Positions 62,771 to 64,000 of a stretch of DNA of 64,000 bases are shown here, one piece after another. The stretch's first letter is position 1; each line of letters opens with the position of its first letter. Made by a program: the position numbers and the translations under genes. Origin of the DNA: an uncultured Paraprevotella sp. (lineage in GTDB: Bacteria; Bacteroidota; Bacteroidia; Bacteroidales; Bacteroidaceae); NCBI GenBank assembly GCA_944320765.1, contig CALUIS010000001.1:1-64000 (forward strand). The letters are read 5' to 3'. The notes under the pieces were generated by a model. That model searched no databases. It was not told the origin of the DNA and saw nothing but the letters and a program-made list of their open reading frames with translations.

Positions 62771-64000
62771 TTATATGGCCTGTTGGGAAACAGGCTTGGA
62801 AGGGTGTGGTTTCGTTTTCCGTGGCGTGGCGGGTGCGTCCACCTTTTCCAACCGGAAGTCCGTGGCGGAGAACCAGGTGCCGTCCCACGCCCCGCTGCGG
62901 GCGTTGGTGACGCCGTAGGTCACCGTGCCGTCCTGTCCCACCGTGATGCCGCCGACGGCCACGCGGCTCCAGCCGAAGCCCTTGCCGTCGTTGGCGTCGA
63001 GTATGCTTTGCCATTGGCCGGGCATCTTGAGCGTCGCGTCGCGGGTGGTGTCCGCCGGGGCTTCGGACATCTTCCGCGCTTCCTGCCAAAGTCCTCCGCC
63101 CGTGTTGCCGTAGGGAGGCACGGCGGAGAGCAGTTCCTTTCCGCCGCTGCGGGCGAAGATGTCGCAGCCGTGGCCGTCCGTGCGGGCCATGGCCGTCAGG
63201 CGGTAGACGCCCGGTGCTACTTTTTCGGTCTTTTCCACCTCGTATTCCATCCCGTGGTCGTGGCTCCACGTGTCGATGTATTGCTTCTCGCGCATTCCGG
63301 TATAGTACTCCCCGCTCTTCACGTAGCGGTCCCCGCAGTTCTTGTGGCGTACCACCGTCCAGCCCCCTTCGGCCAGGAAGTCCGTCTGTTCGTGGATGAA
63401 GGTGGAGTCGCGGCGGGTTTGTTGTTCCATTCTCCGGCGGGTCTCGTCGTAGTTGTAGCGGATGCCGCCCCGGATGGCGGACACGAAGAAGGTGACGGCG
63501 GCTGCCAGCCACAGCACGACGAGGGCGGTGCGTTTGGGGGCGGACAGCGGGCGCGTGCGTCCGGACAGGCGGGCGAAGAGTCGCACGACGAGGTAGAGGG
63601 TGAGGGAGACCAGGACGGTGAAGCTGGCGAGAATGACCCAGTAGATGTTCTGGCTGATGTGGAAGGCCGCGGACGTTCCGTGCAAGGCGACGGCGCTCAT
63701 GTGGCCGATGTAGTTCGCGCAGAAATAGAAGATGTAGAGGACGGCCCCGCCGATGCCGAAGAGGAAGAGTCCGGCGAGGAGGAGGACAAGGAGGACTTTC
63801 AGCAGTTTGCCCAGACAGCCTTTGGCCGTTCGGCGCGTCTCCGGCTGGGCGGCGTATTGCCCGGCCTTGCGTATGTTGCCCATGATTTCGTCGCGCAGGT
63901 TCTCCATGTTCACCGGCCGTCCCTGCATCCGCAGGCGGTCTTCCGGCGTGCAGGCCTCGGGGATGACAATCCAGAGGACCAGGTAGACGACAATCATCGT
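62771..64000 (-). CDS. PspC-domain membrane protein, 5' end outside the window
   Basis: At least 408 codons; the frame stays open to the window edge. The first visible residues, VYLVLWIVIPE, match the end of the PspC transmembrane domain, so the true N-terminus is off the window. After a short basic linker come three hydrophobic segments (LLKVLLVLLLAGLFLFGIG, YWVILASFTVLVSLTLYLV, ALVVLWLAAAVTFFVSAI) and a C-terminal soluble region of about 200 residues with GKGFGWSRVAVGGITVGQDG. PspC proteins take part in envelope-stress response; the specific role here is unknown. Confidence 0.75.
   Translation of the reverse strand, partial: TMIVVYLVLWIVIPEACTPEDRLRMQGRPVNMENLRDEIMGNIRKAGQYAAQPETRRTAKGCLGKLLKVLLVLLLAGLFLFGIGGAVLYIFYFCANYIGHMSAVALHGTSAAFHISQNIYWVILASFTVLVSLTLYLVVRLFARLSGRTRPLSAPKRTALVVLWLAAAVTFFVSAIRGGIRYNYDETRRRMEQQTRRDSTFIHEQTDFLAEGGWTVVRHKNCGDRYVKSGEYYTGMREKQYIDTWSHDHGMEYEVEKTEKVAPGVYRLTAMARTDGHGCDIFARSGGKELLSAVPPYGNTGGGLWQEARKMSEAPADTTRDATLKMPGQWQSILDANDGKGFGWSRVAVGGITVGQDGTVTYGVTNARSGAWDGTWFSATDFRLEKVDAPATPRKTKPHPSKPVSQQAI

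Noticed and set aside
1..64000. tRNA, rRNA, CRISPR arrays, transposases, prophage structural genes
   Set aside because: None was recognised by eye in any intergenic region or reading frame. A tRNAscan or CRISPR search was not possible here.

Overview
The window comes from a Bacteroidales chromosome, probably a gut member of the Bacteroidaceae/Prevotellaceae. Evidence: -7 boxes of the Bacteroidetes form TAnnTTTG precede many genes; complex I has a fused nuoCD and no nuoEFG in the nuoA-N run; there is a PorZ-type secretion protein, a BspA-like leucine-rich-repeat protein with a type IX sorting tail, DUF3160 and DUF4294 proteins, and lipoproteins whose mature N-terminus is Cys-Ser-Asp-Asp-Asp-Glu. 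Most genes are GC-rich; roughly 25-38 kb is less so. No tRNA, rRNA, CRISPR array, transposase or prophage block was seen. Genus is not assigned.

Layout. 0.1-6.0 kb: polyprenyl diphosphate synthase (-), polA, ychF, lgt. 6.0-13.0 kb: three probable lipoproteins directly after lgt (small FG-GAP-like, DUF3160, CapA-like), a secreted GH43-like glycosidase and a leucine-rich-repeat protein. 13.0-15.2 kb: repeats and an AAA/DUF4143 ATPase. 15.2-20.3 kb (-): mutS, M20 dipeptidase and SDR operon, preceded by a strong small-RNA candidate. 20.4-27.7 kb: flavin reductase, leuS, yitT, rdgB, porZ. 27.7-31.2 kb (-): nadA followed by a three-gene set for a dTDP-3-(acyl)amino-3,6-dideoxyhexose. 31.6-35.8 kb: SpoU methyltransferase, DUF4294, a helix-hairpin-helix outer-membrane barrel, radical SAM protein. 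35.9-37.9 kb: a 458-bp repeat, a structured leader and a surface lipoprotein. 37.9-42.7 kb: lutABC lactate-utilisation genes between a broken 3' fragment of nadB and the intact nadB. 42.9-45.0 kb: PH-like protein, dacB, small exported protein. 45.1-55.1 kb: nuoA, B, CD, H-N. 55.2-56.9 kb: second leader plus lipoprotein paralogue. 57.1-62.6 kb: menaquinone genes (HAD-thioesterase fusion, menF, menD, an ORF6N gene, menB). 62.8-64.0 kb: PspC-type membrane protein, cut by the window end.

How it fits together. Polyprenyl synthase, the men genes and complex I together point to menaquinone-based anaerobic respiration; lutABC could feed electrons from lactate into it; nadA and nadB give de novo NAD. 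Lgt supplies the lipid anchor for the lipoproteins, and PorZ plus the sorting tail on the LRR protein suggest type IX secretion.

Non-coding content is the most unusual part. Three repeat families are present: (1) about 133-bp intergenic elements made of two different hairpin modules, in five copies plus a half copy that became the N-terminus of a lipoprotein gene; (2) a 457/458-bp structured element in two copies; (3) a roughly 400-bp promoter-leader-terminator unit in two copies, each ahead of a paralogous surface lipoprotein gene. The stems of families 2 and 3 show compensatory changes between copies, which favours function as RNA.
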